Below are positions 29,403 to 40,714 of a stretch of 64,000 bases of DNA, one piece after another; position 1 is the first letter of the stretch, and the number at the start of each line of letters is the position of its first letter. The position numbers were made by a program, and so were the translations under genes. The stretch spans positions 91,154 through 155,153 of the forward strand of contig NZ_JAMXFC010000014.1 in NCBI RefSeq assembly GCF_025370755.1. Direction: 5' to 3'. The notes under the pieces were generated by a model that was not told the DNA's origin, made no database searches, and saw nothing but the letters and a program-made list of their open reading frames with translations. This DNA is from Laspinema sp. D2d (GTDB taxonomy: Bacteria; Cyanobacteriota; Cyanobacteriia; Cyanobacteriales; Laspinemataceae).

Positions 29403-32096
29403 ATGTCAAATTGTGTCCAAAAACTTCATACCTTTATCACCTATTGTCAGCAACATATCAAAGGCGACGAGAAGGGAGAGGCACAAGTCTTTTTAGACCG
29501 TTTCTTTCGGGCATTTGGTCACGAAGGGGCATTAGAAGCCGGTGCCAGTTATGAGGAAAGAGTTAAAAAAGGGAGCAAAACGGGGAAAACTGGCTTTGCC
29601 GATTTGGTATGGAAACCTCGGGTTTTGATTGAGATGAAAAAACGGGGAGAAAAGCTTCAAAAACATTATTCCCAAGCGTTTGATTATTGGACTCGCTTAG
29701 TTCCCGATCGCCCCCGGTATGTCATCCTCTGTAACTTTGATGAGTTTTGGATTTTTGATTTTGATATCCAACTCGATACTCCCATCGATATCATCAATTT
29801 ACAACAATTACCGGAACGCGCCGGGGCGTTCACCTTCATGGAATTAGAGAACCGAACCCCGGTTTTTAATAACAATCAAGTTGAAGTCACCGAACGCGCC
29901 GCCCGACGCTTAGGAGAGTTATTTATAGAACTCAAAAAAACCAGAACCCGTCGCGGATTTACTGAATCAGTCGCGCAACGATTTATTCTGCAATGTGTGT
30001 TAGCTATGTTTGCAGAAGATAGAGGACTGTTACCCCGTGATTTATTTATTTCTTCTGTGCAAGACTGCTTGAATGGGGTAAGTTCTTACGACATTCTCGG
30101 CGGGTTATTCCGAGAGATGAATACACCGGGCATCACCGGCGCAGGACGATATAAAGGGGTGGATTATTTTAATGGCGGCTTGTTTTCGGTCATTCATCCC
30201 ATTGAATTAACTCGGGAAGAGTTACAATTTTTGGATGTTTCAGCGAGGGAAGATTGGAGTCAAGTTAGACCTGCCATTTTTGGCAATATTTTCGAGGGTT
30301 CCGTGAATGAAACCGAACGTCATACCTACGGAATTCACTACACCTCAGAAGCGGATATCATGAAGATTGTCCGCCCGACTATTAGCCGGTATTGGGAGGA
30401 CCGAATCGAAGCAGCTACTACCATTCCAGAACTGAATGGCTTACAGATGGAATTGCAAAGCTATCGCGTTCTTGATCCGGCTTGTGGTTCCGGTAATTTT
30501 CTCTATATTGCTTATCAAGAATTGAAGCGCATCGAACAGGTATTACTTGAAAAAATAGCCAGCCGTCGCAAGTCTCCTCGGGAACAATTAGAAATGGGCT
30601 TTGTAACGCCATTACAGTTTTATGGCATGGATACCAATCCGTTTGCGGTGGAGTTGGCAAGGGTGACCCTCGCAATTGCCCGCAAGGTGGCGATCGATAA
30701 GTTTGGATTGACCGAAGACCCTCTACCCCTGGATACCTTAGATAAAAATATCGTCTGCCAAGATGCTTTATTTAACCAATGGCCGAAGGTTAATGCTATT
30801 ATCGGAAATCCACCCTTTTTAGGCGGCAAACAGTTAAGAATCAATCTGGGCGATGACTATATGGATCGGGTTTTTGCTCGCTTTTCAAATGTTAAAGATT
30901 CTGTTGATTTTTGTGCCTACTGGTTCAGGTTAGCCCATGATGGTATAGAGGAGAATGGGAGGGCGGGATTAGTAGCAACAAATTCAGTAAGTCAGGGAAA
31001 AAGTCGGGTAGCAACTTTAGACTATATTATCCAAAATAGGGGTTATATTCACGAGGCTATTTCCTCTCAACCTTGGTCTGGTGACGCAAAAGTTCATGTG
31101 AGTTTAGTAAACTGGGCTAAAGAAAAACCCAATCAATATTATTTAAATAATACCCTTGTGTTTTCTATTAACTCTTCCTTGCAATCCACCTTAGATGTTT
31201 CCCAAGCAGCTAGACTCAATATTAATAAAAATTGCTGCTTTCAAGGGGTAATTCCTGTGGGAAAAGGCTTTATTGTCACTGAACAACAAGTCAAAACCTG
31301 GATTCAAGCTGAACCCAAAAATAAAGAAGTTCTCAAACTGTTTTCAATGGGGTCAAATTTGGCTAAGAATCCCCAAGGTAAACCCGATCGTTGGATTATT
31401 GATTTTAATGAGATGACAATTGAAGAAGCCAGCAATTATAGTTTACCATTTCAACATATTGAATCAACCGTTAAGCCAGAACGGGATAAGAATAGAGATG
31501 CAAAATCGAGAACATACTGGTGGAGATTCCTACGCCATCGCCCTGAAATGAGAAATGCGATCGCCACTCTCTCCCATTACTTCACGGTTCCCCGAGTATC
31601 AAAATGGGCGATTTTTCTCCCTGCACCTTTAACTTGGCTACCTGGGGATCTGAATGTTGTTGTCGCCTCCGATGATTTCTACATTCTGGGAATTTTAACT
31701 GCCAAGATACATCGCGTCTGGGTCAATGCTCAAAGTTCAACCCTGAAAGGCGATACGCGCTACACTCACAATACCTGCTTTGAAACCTTCCCCTTCCCCC
31801 AAAATCCTGATACCAAACAAGTAACTTCCATTCGTGAAATCACCCAAAAACTCCATGACTATCGTACTGAACAAATGGAATCGAAACAATGGGGAATCAC
31901 TCAATTGTATAATAAATTCTTTGCCGAACCGACCAGCCAATTATCTAAACTCCACGCCGAACTCGATAAACTCGTGATGGAAGCCTATGGCTTTCAAACA
32001 ACCAATGATATTTTAGAAAAATTGTTGCAATTGAATAGAGAACTGGCGGAAAAAGAAGCGCGAGGCGAGTTTGTTTTAGGTCCCCAAGCACCCTGA
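29403..32096 (+). CDS. Single-chain type II restriction-methyltransferase (MmeI/class IIL-like)
   Basis: An 897-residue protein that combines nuclease, N6-adenine methyltransferase and target recognition. The N-terminus has a PD-(D/E)XK-type site: Asp67 in GFADLVW and Glu77-Lys79 in VLIEMKK. The methyltransferase core has motif I DPACGSGNFLY near residue 358 and motif IV NPPF near 469. The last ~250 residues are probably the target recognition domain and a helical spacer. Such enzymes cut a fixed distance from an asymmetric site and methylate one strand for host protection. Lacking a full homology search, a nuclease-dead or BREX-like methylase (PglX type) is a weaker alternative. The frame is intact. 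A cytosine methyltransferase gene starts 67 bases downstream. Confidence 0.85.
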   Translation: MSNCVQKLHTFITYCQQHIKGDEKGEAQVFLDRFFRAFGHEGALEAGASYEERVKKGSKTGKTGFADLVWKPRVLIEMKKRGEKLQKHYSQAFDYWTRLVPDRPRYVILCNFDEFWIFDFDIQLDTPIDIINLQQLPERAGAFTFMELENRTPVFNNNQVEVTERAARRLGELFIELKKTRTRRGFTESVAQRFILQCVLAMFAEDRGLLPRDLFISSVQDCLNGVSSYDILGGLFREMNTPGITGAGRYKGVDYFNGGLFSVIHPIELTREELQFLDVSAREDWSQVRPAIFGNIFEGSVNETERHTYGIHYTSEADIMKIVRPTISRYWEDRIEAATTIPELNGLQMELQSYRVLDPACGSGNFLYIAYQELKRIEQVLLEKIASRRKSPREQLEMGFVTPLQFYGMDTNPFAVELARVTLAIARKVAIDKFGLTEDPLPLDTLDKNIVCQDALFNQWPKVNAIIGNPPFLGGKQLRINLGDDYMDRVFARFSNVKDSVDFCAYWFRLAHDGIEENGRAGLVATNSVSQGKSRVATLDYIIQNRGYIHEAISSQPWSGDAKVHVSLVNWAKEKPNQYYLNNTLVFSINSSLQSTLDVSQAARLNINKNCCFQGVIPVGKGFIVTEQQVKTWIQAEPKNKEVLKLFSMGSNLAKNPQGKPDRWIIDFNEMTIEEASNYSLPFQHIESTVKPERDKNRDAKSRTYWWRFLRHRPEMRNAIATLSHYFTVPRVSKWAIFLPAPLTWLPGDLNVVVASDDFYILGILTAKIHRVWVNAQSSTLKGDTRYTHNTCFETFPFPQNPDTKQVTSIREITQKLHDYRTEQMESKQWGITQLYNKFFAEPTSQLSKLHAELDKLVMEAYGFQTTNDILEKLLQLNRELAEKEARGEFVLGPQAP

Positions 32097-32163
32097 ATCT
32101 AGCTCAAAATCATGGTACAATAACACCTCATTCGCCCAGGATTCCGCAGGACCCGTCTCATTT

Positions 32164-33471
32164 ATGAACCCCCAAACTAGACCGATCGCTGTAGATTTAT
32201 TTGCTGGTGCAGGCGGGATGACCCTCGGATTTGAACAGGCGGGTTTTGACGTCCTCGCAGCGGTGGAAATTGACCCGATCCATTGTGCTACTCACGAATA
32301 TAATTTCCCAAAATGGAAAGTCTTGTGCAGAAGTGTGGTAGAGGCAACTGGGGAAGAGATTAGAACCCAGTCGGAAATAGGCAGCCGCGAGATTGATGTA
32401 GTTTGTGGAGGTCCCCCCTGTCAAGGCTTTTCCCTGATGGGTAAACGCGCTTTAGATGACCCGCGCAATTCCCTGGTGTTTCACTTCATCCGCCTCGTGA
32501 CTGAACTCCAACCAAAGTATTTTGTAATGGAAAATGTTCGGGGATTAACCATCGGTCCCCATAAACAGCTTTTAGAAGAAGTTATTGATAAATTTCATGA
32601 CTCTGGTTATCAGGTTCTGACTCCCTATCAAGTGCTTAACTCGGCTTATTATGGCGTTCCCCAAAATCGAGAACGGCTCTTTTTAATCGGATGTCGCGAG
32701 GGATTGTCTTTACCAAACTATCCCACCCCAATTACCCATCCTCCGGGATGCAAGAAGTTACGCCAGTTATCGGATCTAACCCCAACGCCAACGGTTTGGG
32801 AGGCGATTCAAGATTTGCCGAGGGTAGAACAGTATGCGGAATTATGCGATCGCGATTGGATTTCCTACCAATACCAACCCGCAAGTGCTTATGGAATTCA
32901 GATGCAGGAATTTTCTGAACCTTCTCACAATTATGCCTATCCCCGGAAGTGCGATCGCAGCATTCTCACCGGCAACCATCGCACCCAGCACACCCAACCG
33001 GCGATCGACCGCTTCAAAGCCACCCTTCCCGGCAAATCCGAACCAGTCAGCCGCTTTCACAAGCTAGATCCCCAAGGATTATGTAATACATTAAGAGCCG
33101 GAACCCCCAGTAATCGAGGTGCTTATACTTCCCCTCGTCCTATTCATCCCTTTGAACCCCGTTGTATAACCGTTCGGGAGGCGGCGCGTCTGCACTCTTA
33201 CCCGGATTGGTTTCGTTTCCATGTCACGAAATGGCACGGATTCCGCCAAATTGGAAATTCTGTTCCCCCACTCTTAGCGAAAGCGGTTGCCGCAGAGATT
33301 ATCCGGGTGTTAGGGATAGTGCCGATTTCGCCCTCGGTCCCGAGACAACTGGAAAATCCAGAGTTGCTAAAACTGCCGATGTCTGCGGCGGCAGCGCAGT
33401 ATCAGGTTGATCCGCACACCATCGAACCGCGATCGCGCCGCTCCTTAAACTCTAAAGCATCAGTACAGTAA
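32164..33471 (+). CDS. DNA (cytosine-5-)-methyltransferase, possible CGATCG (HIP1-core) enzyme
   Basis: A 435-residue C5 methyltransferase. Motif I is DLFAGAGGMTLGFEQAGF. Motif IV is GGPPCQGFS with the catalytic Cys86. Motif VI is ENVRG, motif VIII QNRERLFLIG, and motifs IX-X are REAARLHSYPD and QIGNSVPP. The last ~45 residues after motif X are extra. From memory it closely resembles the orphan cyanobacterial enzymes (Synechocystis Slr0214 type) that methylate CGATCG, the core of HIP1; this is unverified. If so it is probably a solitary methyltransferase and not the partner of the restriction enzyme upstream, although their 67-base gap suggests co-transcription. Confidence 0.92.
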   Translation: MNPQTRPIAVDLFAGAGGMTLGFEQAGFDVLAAVEIDPIHCATHEYNFPKWKVLCRSVVEATGEEIRTQSEIGSREIDVVCGGPPCQGFSLMGKRALDDPRNSLVFHFIRLVTELQPKYFVMENVRGLTIGPHKQLLEEVIDKFHDSGYQVLTPYQVLNSAYYGVPQNRERLFLIGCREGLSLPNYPTPITHPPGCKKLRQLSDLTPTPTVWEAIQDLPRVEQYAELCDRDWISYQYQPASAYGIQMQEFSEPSHNYAYPRKCDRSILTGNHRTQHTQPAIDRFKATLPGKSEPVSRFHKLDPQGLCNTLRAGTPSNRGAYTSPRPIHPFEPRCITVREAARLHSYPDWFRFHVTKWHGFRQIGNSVPPLLAKAVAAEIIRVLGIVPISPSVPRQLENPELLKLPMSAAAAQYQVDPHTIEPRSRRSLNSKASVQ

Positions 33472-33581
33472 CAGTTAGAAACCCAATTTCTTGACAAAAT
33501 TACTGCAAAAGATGGGCCGGTTCATCCATTTAAGACCCCACTCCCTCTGCGAGTGTGAAACTGTACAAAACATAGGGTCCG

Positions 33582-33601
33582 GCCCTCGAACAGGCGAGGG
33601 C
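33582..33601. terminator. Weak hairpin between convergent genes
   Basis: GCCCTCG and CGAGGGC around a 6-base loop, with no T-run on either side. It lies between the methyltransferase and the receiver gene and might contribute to termination. Confidence 0.3.
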
Positions 33602-33652
33602 ATCGGTTACTTGACCGCTACTCCACACTTTGAACACCTCCCCCTGATCGGA

Positions 33653-34015
33653 TCAGCGCAGGAGTTGTTTAATGGTTTGAATCAGTTCGGCGGGACGAAA
33701 GGGTTTCGTGATGTAGGCATCCGCGCCTTGTTTCATACCCCAATACCGATCAAACTCTTGACTTTTGCTGGTACACATGATAACGGGAATATTCTGAGCT
33801 TTCGGGTCGTTTTTTAACCACCGACAGAGTTCATAACCGTTCATTCTGGGCATGACAATATCGGTGACGACTAAATCTGGAGGCTTGGCCTGAATTTGTT
33901 CTTTGGCTTCTACTCCGTCGGATGCTTCAATCACTTCCAACCCGCTTTTTTTCAAAATGTCCGATACCATTTCGCGTACCGTACCGCTATCATCCACAAT
34001 TAGAATTATACTCAT
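33653..34015 (-). CDS. Single-domain response regulator (CheY/PilH-like)
   Basis: A 120-residue stand-alone receiver. The acidic pair Asp8-Asp9, phospho-acceptor Asp52 in VVTDIVMP, and Lys in YITKPFRPAEL are all present, so it should be phosphorylated by a histidine kinase. There is no output domain. The sequence style, with PVIMCTSKSQEFDRYWGMKQGADAYITKP split here only to identify it (positions 76-105), is typical of cyanobacterial PilH-type regulators of phototaxis and twitching motility, but no che/pil gene is next to it. It is monocistronic, with GGGAGCG-type purines before the ATG at 34015. Confidence 0.9.
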   Translation of the reverse strand: MSIILIVDDSGTVREMVSDILKKSGLEVIEASDGVEAKEQIQAKPPDLVVTDIVMPRMNGYELCRWLKNDPKAQNIPVIMCTSKSQEFDRYWGMKQGADAYITKPFRPAELIQTIKQLLR

Positions 34016-36511
<2,496 letters not shown>

Positions 36512-36611
36512 TAATTTTAGAATTTAGATATTAGTAGTGGCCTACAACTCAAAATCCCTGAATTCCCAACCCAGAATTCTGGCATCTAAAGACGCTCCCC
36601 GCTTGCAACCA

Positions 36612-37538
36612 ATGCTGCAACTGTCCGAACAACCACGCATGAAAACGCTGGCTTCCTTAGACGACGCTTATGAGCTCTGTCGCCAAATTACAGCGAAATA
36701 TGCCCGCACCTTTTACCTGGGTACGCTGTTGATGCCAGAAGCGAAACGGCGGGCTATTTGGGCGATCTACGCTTGGTGCCGTCGCACAGATGAATTGGTG
36801 GATGGTCCTGGGGCGCGGTTTACCACCCCAGAAACCTTAGATCTGTGGGAGGGTTACCTCGAATCGATCTTTGCTGGAACTCCGATCGAAGATACGGATG
36901 TGGCGATGGTGGATACCGTGGAACGCTTTTCCCTGGATATCCAGCCCTTTCGGGATATGATTTCCGGGCAGCGCATGGATCTGTACCGCAGTCGCTATCA
37001 AACCTTTGAGGACCTTGAGCTGTACTGTTACCGGGTAGCCGGTACCGTGGGCTTGATGTCCCTGCCGGTGATGGGAATTGCGCCCGTGGTCCGGTCCTCC
37101 CCTTGGGAGACTGACGAACCGTCGGATCCATCAGAGGAGGCAGTCGCCCTCGGCATTGCGAATCAACTGACCAATATCCTGCGGGATGTGGGGGAAGATG
37201 CGCGTCGAGGTCGGATTTATCTGCCTCTGGAAGAACTGGCTTTGTTTGACTACACCGAAGAGGACCTTTTGAACGGGGTCGTCGATGAGCGATGGGAGCA
37301 ACTGATGCGTTTCCAAATTCAACGCGCCCGCAAGTTCTATGTCAAGGCAGAAAAGGGCATTCTTGCCCTGAATCCCGATGCGCGGTGGCCCGTCTGGTCC
37401 GCGACGATGCTTTACAGCCAAATTCTCGATGCGATCGAGCGCAACGAATACGATGTATTTCGTCAGCGGGCGGTCGTTCCCCGTTTTCGCAAGATGATCT
37501 CTTTGCCTCTAGCATGGCTGAGGGCGCAAGTTTTGTAA
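36612..37538 (+). CDS. crtB: 15-cis-phytoene synthase
   Basis: Condenses two geranylgeranyl diphosphates to 15-cis-phytoene, the first committed carotenoid step. The 308 residues include both Asp-rich sites: RRTDELVDGP near residue 58 and NILRDVGEDARRGRIYLP near 200. The ATG at 36612 gives MLQLSEQPRMKTLASLD, which matches the usual start and length of cyanobacterial CrtB. The frame also opens at a GTG at 36537, 25 bases after crtP, which would add 25 residues with no family counterpart; neither has a clear ribosome site. It probably shares a transcript with crtP, ending at the hairpin after it. Confidence 0.95.
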   Translation: MLQLSEQPRMKTLASLDDAYELCRQITAKYARTFYLGTLLMPEAKRRAIWAIYAWCRRTDELVDGPGARFTTPETLDLWEGYLESIFAGTPIEDTDVAMVDTVERFSLDIQPFRDMISGQRMDLYRSRYQTFEDLELYCYRVAGTVGLMSLPVMGIAPVVRSSPWETDEPSDPSEEAVALGIANQLTNILRDVGEDARRGRIYLPLEELALFDYTEEDLLNGVVDERWEQLMRFQIQRARKFYVKAEKGILALNPDARWPVWSATMLYSQILDAIERNEYDVFRQRAVVPRFRKMISLPLAWLRAQVL

Positions 37539-38009
37539 GTAACTCGGGTTTAGATAGAGTTTTTCGGCGATCGCATCCCGAAGCGATCGCAACCCCGCTA
37601 TCACTTAACCGTAAAAATGGAAGTTTAGCCTAACTGGGCCAAACTTCCATTTTTTGTCGCGACATTTTGAGCCGAAAAATTCACAGTCCTTTTGCTTGAG
37701 CCTTAGTCGTTCCCACAATTGAGGCATAACCCCATTTGTCTTAATTTACCTCTTGAGGAAGATGACAAAACTCCAAAAATCCGGTCATATCAAGACAAGG
37801 GTGACTAAGCATCTTTTCTCCTATCGCTATTCAATTCTCTATCGTTCGTTCGGCGCGATCGCGTTGATTTCCCGCGCCTAAAGTGAGGCTTTAAGGAGTA
37901 GCCTACAGTCCGTCCGGGATTTAGAGTACGAGCTTTTCCAGCGGATAAGCTATATCATAGATTACAAGAAATTTCTATTTCTTAACAAATATTAAAGATT
38001 TAAAAACCT
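37539..38009. other. Intergenic region crtB to EAL gene
   Basis: Two HIP1-type GCGATCGC sites lie near 37567 and 37583, just before the terminator. The remaining ~350 bases hold no gene I can support. Confidence 0.5.
37613..37655 (+). terminator. Terminator of crtP-crtB
   Basis: AAAAATGGAAGTTTAGCC pairs with GGCCAAACTTCCATTTTT with one mismatch around a 5-base loop and ends in T6. Confidence 0.9.
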
Positions 38010-39077
38010 ATGTCCTCTATGACTCTCTTAAGCGATCTGCCCAAACTGCTGATTCAGCCCAATGACCCAGAGACTGGAACCTGTTTGGTTAACCTGGGGT
38101 TTCAGCCCGTTCCCGCAGTCCCCCTTCTGTTTTATCGCATCGTGACTAGAAGCCAACTGAAGGAGATCTTCTGGCAGTTGAGCAACCAGCTAGGAGAGAT
38201 GGCGCAAAGCGCCTCTCGGTTCTGTGTCACCCAAATTTCCTTAGACTCAACCCATCTCCTGCTGGAATTTCTCAAAGCACAGCCGCTGATTTCGATTACC
38301 AATTCCATCAAATATGCGTGGTTTTTGCGACTGCTGCTCCAACAAGGGCTATTTTTTAAATATCAACCCATTTTTTGCCTGAAATCGGGTCAGATCACCG
38401 CTTATGAATGTCTGGCGCGCGCCTTGGGTGATTCTGGACAGTGTTACAGTGGCGGAATGTTAATTGAGGCGGCGATCGCCACAGATTTATCTCAGGAATT
38501 TGATGAACTGGCGCGAACAACTTGTATCGAATCCCTGGCAACGTTGAAAAGCGATCGCCAGTTTTTTGTTAACCTTTTACCCAATGCCATTATTCAAAAT
38601 CCCGACTCACTCGAACAGAACTTACAACAAATTCTTGACTTGGGATTACGTCCTGAACAAATTATTTTTGAATTAACTGAAGTAGAAGTTTTAGCTCAAA
38701 GCGAAAAACTTCCGCAGCTTATCAAACGGATGCGCGCCTGGGGATTTGGAATTGCAGTGGATGATCTGTGCGGTTGTGTCTCGGTGGATCACTATGCAAT
38801 GGAACTCAAACCTGATATCGTCAAATTAGACCGACGTTTGATCCACGGCTGTAGCCAATTCACCCTCAAACAAACTTTAATCAAAAGTTTGCTTGATTCG
38901 GCTCATTCCGAGGGAATTCTCGTTTTAGCAGAAGGCTTAGAAACCCTTCAGGATATCCAATTTTGCCAGGAGTTGGGGGTAGATTTTGGACAGGGATTTG
39001 GTTTAGCTCGTCCCGAGGCACACCTGCAACAACAGCCATTTGAGCGATGGGATTTAATGATGTCTAAAGCTTCGTAA
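38010..39077 (+). CDS. EAL-domain cyclic-di-GMP phosphodiesterase
   Basis: A 355-residue protein with a C-terminal EAL domain (about residues 110-350) that should hydrolyse cyclic di-GMP. The signature reads ECL in YECLAR in place of EAL, but the residues needed for metal and substrate are present. These are the Glu of that motif, Asn in FVNLLPNA, Glu in FELTEVE, Asp-Asp in AVDDLCG, Lys in VKLD, Glu in AEGLET and Gln in GQGFGLARP. The N-terminal ~105 residues are a short unassigned domain with no GGDEF motif. The gene stands alone, so its input signal is unknown. There is no membrane segment. Confidence 0.88.
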   Translation: MSSMTLLSDLPKLLIQPNDPETGTCLVNLGFQPVPAVPLLFYRIVTRSQLKEIFWQLSNQLGEMAQSASRFCVTQISLDSTHLLLEFLKAQPLISITNSIKYAWFLRLLLQQGLFFKYQPIFCLKSGQITAYECLARALGDSGQCYSGGMLIEAAIATDLSQEFDELARTTCIESLATLKSDRQFFVNLLPNAIIQNPDSLEQNLQQILDLGLRPEQIIFELTEVEVLAQSEKLPQLIKRMRAWGFGIAVDDLCGCVSVDHYAMELKPDIVKLDRRLIHGCSQFTLKQTLIKSLLDSAHSEGILVLAEGLETLQDIQFCQELGVDFGQGFGLARPEAHLQQQPFERWDLMMSKAS

Positions 39078-39177
39078 GATAAACAGCGATCGCATTTTTA
39101 GAGAGGCCCAGTTTATACAGGATGAAAACCCGTTTAGGGTGGTTGTCACCTAATTTTCTAGCATGACTGCTACAAAC

Positions 39178-39215
39178 CCAAAAAAGAACCGCGATCACAA
39201 CAGAGGCGATCGCGG
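39178..39215 (-). terminator. Terminator of RNA-binding protein gene
   Basis: CCGCGATC and GATCGCGG around an 11-base loop; the A-run on the plus strand at 39179-39185 gives the T-run on the minus strand. One arm contains part of a HIP1 site. Confidence 0.7.
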
Positions 39216-39300
39216 AAATATTTGAAGAAAAACAATCCATTGGATTTTTCCCCCTTTAACCCATCACTTGAATGCAGATTTAGCGGGAAATTCCATTGAA

Positions 39301-39840
39301 TTAGGAATTGCTGGCTTGAGCTGCCAACATCTGTTTGAGCTTTTCCAACTCCCCAGCCCAACGAGGATCCGGTTGTACCGAATCCGAGTCTTGACTGCCA
39401 CTGCTGCTGCTACTGCTGCTGCCGGTTGAACGTTTCGACTTGTTGCCACCGCGAGCACCACCGCCACCGCCTCCAGTGGTCGGTTTAGCCACCTTAGCTG
39501 CAGCAGGGGTGGGGGCTGGGAGGGGGGTTGCGGTTGCCTCTCCAGTTTCCGAGGAGGGTGCGCCTTCTTGTTCCTCATCACCTTTCCCTTTCTTGCGAGG
39601 CAATGCCTTTTCAATCTTCAAAGGGGTATCTTGGAACATAAAACCGTTGAACTTTTCGATAAATTCGTCGGCTTGCTCGTCATTCTTTACTGTGACGAAT
39701 CCGAACCCCCGACACTTGCCCGTCTTGCGATCGGTAATGACTTTAGTGGTCACAGAATCACCGGCTTCAGCAAAGACGTCTTGCAGTTCTTTGCGATCGA
39801 CTTCTTTTGGCAGATTACCTATATAAAGACGAATCGACAT
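39301..39840 (-). CDS. RRM-type RNA-binding protein (cyanobacterial Rbp)
   Basis: A 179-residue protein with one RRM at residues 1-80: RNP2 is LYIGNLP and RNP1 is CRGFGFVTV. A linker rich in Pro, Ala and Gly follows. Then come glycine and serine runs at about 120-150, and a helical end (ELEKLKQMLAAQ). Such proteins are common in cyanobacteria, several are cold-induced, and some bind mRNAs of photosynthesis genes near membranes. The C-terminal extension is longer than in the classic ~100-residue RbpA. A strong ribosome site (plus-strand CCTCCT at 39849-39854) precedes the ATG. Transcript probably has a long leader, because the next gene is far upstream. Confidence 0.93.
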   Translation of the reverse strand: MSIRLYIGNLPKEVDRKELQDVFAEAGDSVTTKVITDRKTGKCRGFGFVTVKNDEQADEFIEKFNGFMFQDTPLKIEKALPRKKGKGDEEQEGAPSSETGEATATPLPAPTPAAAKVAKPTTGGGGGGARGGNKSKRSTGSSSSSSSGSQDSDSVQPDPRWAGELEKLKQMLAAQASNS

Positions 39841-40714
39841 TTGAGATACCTCCTATCTTTTGGAAAATCAATTAAATACAAAACCTTCTTTTTTGACTCG
39901 CTCCGTTTGTTGGGGGCTTCGTCGTTAACCACTTAAAGCGAGAGCTTTCCTGTCCTCTCATTACCCTTTGATCGCACAAGGGTAAAAGTAACGGCTTGGC
40001 TTTTATCAATTGGTTCACTGTTGCTCACCCAATCCCAGGCATACCCAATCGAAAAAAATACGCGCCAATACATTGCCTCGAACGCTTGTAACAATTTGGT
40101 GAAATTTTAGGGAGGGCATTGGATCTTTCAGGATTCCTTTCTTCTGCTTTTGATAAAAATCTGCTTTAGGAAACATATCCTCTATCCGGGGCTTCCAAAC
40201 CACCGATGAGCATACTACCGTTCTCCTTAATACCACCTATGTAAACTGCAAACGGCTCAAGTGTAAAGTTGATGCGTTTCTCAATATGGGCGCTCTCTTA
40301 CTCACTCTAACAGAAATGGGTGATTATCTCCCATCCCATTACTTTTTTTTGGCCTAAATCGAGCCACTCTTAAAAATATCACAGCTTATGCAGGTGAGCT
40401 AGTAGTTAGCTCAATTTTTTTTTATTTCCAGGGTATAAATTTTACCATTCGCTGATCACTGTCAAATATTTTCTCCATTTGTCGCCCATTTTTTGGCTGT
40501 TTCAACTTTGTCTCAATCCCGAGGAAAAACCCGCCCATTGGTTGGACCGGGTGCTGTGTCCCTGGATTGTAAGGCGTCACCCCTGACTCGCATCAGAACC
40601 TTGACTCCCGGTGAAACGACGGGGTTTTTCCAGATTAGCCCGAGGATGGACGAGTTTCGTTAAGAATTGTAACAAATTCCCGACGGATTATGAGACCGGG
40701 CTTTCACTTGAGTC
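39841..40714. other. Long intergenic region upstream of the RRM gene
   Basis: No gene recognised; a 73-codon frame on the minus strand at 40015-40236 has no support. Long leaders are known for cold-regulated rbp genes, which may account for part of this space. Confidence 0.5.

Noticed and set aside
29403..33471. Multi-gene defence island
   Set aside because: Only one restriction enzyme and one methyltransferase are seen, surrounded by housekeeping and signalling genes, with no integrase or other defence gene.
40015..40236. 73-codon minus-strand frame upstream of the RRM gene
   Set aside because: No ribosome site or recognisable domain; more likely part of a leader or control region.
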